Of a stretch of DNA of 64,000 nt, positions 61,069 through 64,000 are shown in pieces. The position numbers were made by a program, and so were the translations under genes. Source of the stretch: Trichuris trichiura (lineage: Eukaryota > Nematoda > Enoplea > Trichinellida > Trichuridae). The notes under the pieces are model-generated. The model was not told where the DNA came from. It worked only from the letters and a program-made list of their open reading frames with translations, and did no database searches. The stretch is taken from positions 4,464,001-4,528,000 of the forward strand of contig JBAJFE010000014.1 of assembly GCA_037903355.1 (NCBI GenBank). The letters are read 5' to 3'. How positions within the stretch are numbered: position 1 is the first letter of the stretch; every line of letters starts with the position of its first letter.

Positions 61069-62204
61069 TATTTTAAATCGAATCGTAAATTACTATAAAA
61101 ATGAATGCACTACGAAGGTGGTTCTCCAAGGACACATTGTCCGTAGCAACAAAATTAATTTGTATGGTCTTGTTCTGAAACATTACGCTTACAATAAGAC
61201 TAAAGCATGTCTGTATCCCAGAAACATCGATTTAAAAATCCGTTATTCCATGCGACAACCTAACGATGCACGTAATTTTAATGTAAGGGTAAGAAACTGT
61301 GACTTCTACGAGCAAACATCAAAACGCCTGGATTAAACTTCTTCAGTTTGTCAACGCTGTCTCAGTTTCAGCAACGATACCGTTTATTCAACGTAAACGG
61401 CAATAACGAGGAAAAATACATATATGAGCGTATATGAATATATTCTGTATAACGGTGAGACACGGAAAGATGTTGAAAGAAAACAGAACGGGAACGAATG
61501 AGCCGACGGCGAAACGGGAAAGATGGGAACACCCACTTTCGAAGATACCGGAAGAGCTAGCGCGCACCTAAACTGTCGACTTAAACAAGGGCGCTGGTGA
61601 ACGGGAAAAGAGACCGCCTGTGTGGAAAATGAATTTAGATGAGAAGTTCCCCTACGTAGATGCCAATCAAACGGACGATTTGGCAGTTGAGGAAACGGGG
61701 GTTTGGCCCCCTTTGCGAAACTAACTTCCATGAGTGGCCTATTTATAAAGCGACGAGCTCTGTGCAACGGAAGCATTTGGTAAGCTGTGCCTTCAGGCAA
61801 CCATGTTGCAACGAAAGCGCGGGCTACCCTCACATACTCCGTTCACCGAACCGTGTCTGAGTAAAACGAATACAGCATAATTAAGAAGTTAAATAAAAGG
61901 AAAATAAAAGAACGTTAAAAGTTAAATATACATGTGCATAGATGGTCAAGCAACTACAACATGCATTTGCGAAATAACAAAGGTCGGAAACGAAAAATTA
62001 CCTTCGAATATGTAGCGCTTTGATATGAACATAGAACCGAGCGGCACAACGATTACAGCCAAGCTAAACAATGTAAGCTTTCTGAGAGCAGCAGAAACAT
62101 TGTTGTCAGTAAGATTGGGTACAAACTCCATAATTTGTTCTTGTTCGCCTAAACTTCAACTTTATTCAGTCAGCGCAAGGCGACAAGTAATACCCATTTC
62201 AATG
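61069..62204. other. ORC3-PDCD2 intergenic region; no supportable gene
   Basis: Contains only unsupported frames (for example 61833-61384, -, which lacks family features). AATAAA on the - strand (plus TTTATT at 62161-62166) lies about 40 bases past the ORC3 stop and probably ends that transcript. Confidence 0.45.
62161..62166 (-). promoter_or_regulatory. probable ORC3 polyadenylation signal
   Basis: The hexamer AATAAA on the - strand lies 39 bases downstream of the ORC3 TGA. Confidence 0.45.
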
Positions 62205-63998
62205 TCATAACATCTTTTTACAGTAAAGAATGCCGTTACGTCGATAAGGAGAAATTATGCCAACATACTCAAAGTCTGCGAGCACTCTATAAAAACGGGC
62301 TAAGACAAGTTCCACTCGCTTTCCATGGGAACTTTTCATCTGGTGTTTAAATTCAGAAAACCAACAAGAAACGCCAAGAGAGTCAACGACATGATTCCGA
62401 TACAGCGAAAAGATTACTGAAGCATCAGACAAAGAACATTCAAGAATTCCACTTTCTAATTTACGCCAAATTGATGGCTCTAATATCGAATGAAGAGAAG
62501 CGCGATCATCGTAATAGGTAGCCCTATACAGAGATAACGTAGAAGGAGGCTGAAGAAGAGAAGCGAACGCAGCGGAAACAGAACTTAACGCTTTCTTCTC
62601 CAACGATGGTTGTATCCTGCTAGCCGACTGACGAGTGAGCTCTATCTGTTGCTGCAATTTACGGAGAGAAACTTTTCCACCCTGAAAATTATTTAAAGGA
62701 GTTTTCTCGCTGACATTCGTCTGCTCTGTTCTTGATTGCTTCCATTCATTCATTGCAAGCTCTAGTCCATTGGATGTAGGTTTCTTTTTCTCGATCAACT
62801 GCCGACACTCTTGGAAGGTATTGTCGAACTCCTCCATGTCCATACCAATTAAGCTAAGAAAGCCTTCCCTCCACTCTTTGGAACCGACAAAACTTGGACG
62901 TTGCATTAAACAGTATATATCATTGAAAGTGGACCCGAAATGTCGTCCTAGCCGACATTTGTTCAAGACAGACAGAACCCGTATTCCAAAAAAGAAATTT
63001 TTATGCAAACACATGTATTCATTACATGCATCACGGAAACGTTCTTGCACGACGCTATCAGTTTTTCTTTTGCCCAATTTATTATTTTTTGTACATTTTA
63101 CAGGTTTTCTTTCTAATATTCGATCAGCTTCATCAAAGGTGGAAGCAGTAACGCAGCGCACAGTAGCCTCGTTACATCGAAAATGTTCTAGCATGCAGTA
63201 TAAGTACAGTCGGCTAAAATCAGTGACGGACAATGGCTGACCTCGACTGCATTTGTCGAACAAATAGCTAATGGTCGCTGCGCTCAACTTGAAAAACAAA
63301 TCAGTCGACGACGCCAATTTCAACGATAAAACTTTGGCTGCATCATGATCGCTCGCTGATGGACATACGCTTACATCCATCCGGTCGAAAGGAGAAGAAA
63401 GCATACACAGACATTTGGAAGTCAACTCATTTGCACAGAGGGCAATGATTGCAATTCGAAGGCGGCCACGAAGCGCGTTACAAAGGGAAAAGAATTCTTC
63501 AAGCAAGGCTTCAGGAAACATGTGTAACTCTTCTACCATGACAACAAGCAACAGCTCTTTGTTTCTCTCAGATTTTTCTAATGTATTTACAATAAACTCC
63601 AGCGGCAAGTAGGCTGACCTTGTGTTTGTTAAGCCACACTTAAACAAATAACGAGCCAGTATATTAGTTATCTCTTGCTGAACTTCGCTTATATTTCGCT
63701 GGAAATCAGGGCGAATTTTCACCAGAGAAAAAGGGGTATAGGAAGCACACTTCTTTAAGGACCTTAGAAGCACTGGAACTTCATTCAATCGCCGTTCAGT
63801 AGGGCAGATAAGTAAATGGGCGAAGGTCGGACGCTTCAATGTAGCTTTACGCTGAATAGCTTCCATCCAATGTAGCAAAAACTGTTCACGTTCAAAGTAC
63901 ATATCGTCGTGCAACGCCAGCTCAAATTCCCTAAGCGTTTCGACAGTCGAACGAAAATTTCGATAGCGCAGCTTTGCTAGCTCTATTGGCCCTTCGGA
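62205..63998 (-). CDS. ORC3: origin recognition complex subunit 3, partial (5' end outside window)
   Basis: A single open frame of 597 codons from the window edge to TGA at 62205. There is no start: the first in-frame Met is not the beginning, and upstream residues such as PIELAKLRYRNFRSTVETL continue to the edge. ORC3 is part of the six-subunit complex that marks DNA replication origins; it has a degenerate AAA-like N-terminal part and C-terminal winged helices. Seen here: a degenerate AAA-like region (FAHLLICPTERRLNEVP, then ELLLVVMVEELHMFPEALLE, then LRIAIIALCAN); a central insertion region (VQERFRDACNEYMCLHKNFF, then FGIRVLSVLNKC); and a C-terminal block (LSDASVIFSLYRNHVVD, SLGVSCWFSEFKHQM, RFYRVLADFEYVGIISPYRR). 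The C-terminal 'R F.RAL.DLE..G.I.P' pattern is the ORC3 hallmark. No intron is needed in this part. Typical ORC3 is about 700 residues, so about 100 are missing. Confidence 0.9.
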   Translation of the reverse strand, partial: SEGPIELAKLRYRNFRSTVETLREFELALHDDMYFEREQFLLHWMEAIQRKATLKRPTFAHLLICPTERRLNEVPVLLRSLKKCASYTPFSLVKIRPDFQRNISEVQQEITNILARYLFKCGLTNTRSAYLPLEFIVNTLEKSERNKELLLVVMVEELHMFPEALLEEFFSLCNALRGRLRIAIIALCANELTSKCLCMLSSPFDRMDVSVCPSASDHDAAKVLSLKLASSTDLFFKLSAATISYLFDKCSRGQPLSVTDFSRLYLYCMLEHFRCNEATVRCVTASTFDEADRILERKPVKCTKNNKLGKRKTDSVVQERFRDACNEYMCLHKNFFFGIRVLSVLNKCRLGRHFGSTFNDIYCLMQRPSFVGSKEWREGFLSLIGMDMEEFDNTFQECRQLIEKKKPTSNGLELAMNEWKQSRTEQTNVSEKTPLNNFQGGKVSLRKLQQQIELTRQSASRIQPSLEKKALSSVSAAFASLLQPPSTLSLYRATYYDDRASLHSILEPSIWRKLESGILECSLSDASVIFSLYRNHVVDSLGVSCWFSEFKHQMKSSHGKRVELVLARFYRVLADFEYVGIISPYRRNGILYCKKML

Positions 63999-64000
63999 AA

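Noticed and set aside
61384..61833. A 149-codon - strand frame between ORC3 and PDCD2
   Set aside because: The composition (long runs of hydrophobic, Phe-rich and Pro-rich residues) looks like an antisense shadow, and no domain is visible.
1..64000. tRNA, rRNA and other structured RNA genes
   Set aside because: A reading by eye found no T-loop/anticodon arrangement or rRNA segment that I could support; a covariance search could still find one.

Overview
The window reads as animal nuclear DNA from a gene-poor, AT-rich, transposon-laden genome. A nematode or nematode-like invertebrate is my best guess: the two best-supported splice acceptors end in TATTTTCAG and CTGTTTCAG, and a possible trans-splice-type acceptor (TTTTATGCAG) lies 8 bases before an ATG. 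The sequence does not prove the phylum. Three host genes are recognisable, all in the last 23 kb.

Host genes. (1) A TGF-beta superfamily ligand on the + strand: a secure terminal exon at 49836-50749 carries the prodomain and a nine-cysteine mature domain. A probable upstream exon at 41711-42128 is joined across a 7.7 kb intron in compatible phase. (2) PDCD2 on the - strand in two exons, 59967-59131 and 51181-50915. The splice is exact and in phase 0 across a 7.9 kb intron that is full of mobile elements. (3) ORC3 on the - strand, 63998-62205, open to the right edge so its 5' end is outside the window. The ligand and PDCD2 converge tail to tail with about 165 bp between stop codons; PDCD2 and ORC3 lie in tandem about 2.2 kb apart.

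Mobile DNA. From left to right: a possible Tigger tail (990-1391), Tigger-type miniature elements (3850-4035, 60746-61068), a rearranged fold-back Tigger (7022-8681), a 3.07 kb decayed Tigger with TA target duplications (8686-11752) holding a nested hAT miniature element (9305-9802, perfect 8 bp duplication), a Merlin transposase relic (27836-28511), a second hAT element (33800-34243), two Penelope-like retroelements (about 32480-33740 on -, about 53930-57420 on +) and a mariner fragment (60497-60634). The larger Penelope copy was itself split by a 1.5 kb TA-flanked element (54796-56301).

The most interesting content is a dispersed family of small elements built around a hammerhead-ribozyme-like core: CTGANGA, a 5-6 bp stem, then GAAA. 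I count at least twelve recognisable cores. The base at the position that is free in hammerheads varies (T, A, C), and the stem changes in a compensatory way (GGGTC/GACCC, GGAAC/GTTCC, GGGAC/GTCCT, with other pairs in decayed copies). Several copies are head-to-head inverted dimers whose arms match within a locus but differ between loci. One 111 bp monomer sits between perfect 12 bp direct repeats inside a Penelope-derived sequence, so it has moved on its own.

The rest, especially 13.5-16.8, 17.1-27.8, 28.5-32.5 and 38.8-41.7 kb, shows no gene I can support. Two unrecognised coding-like stretches on the - strand (12691-13498 and 16783-17130) are noted with low confidence.
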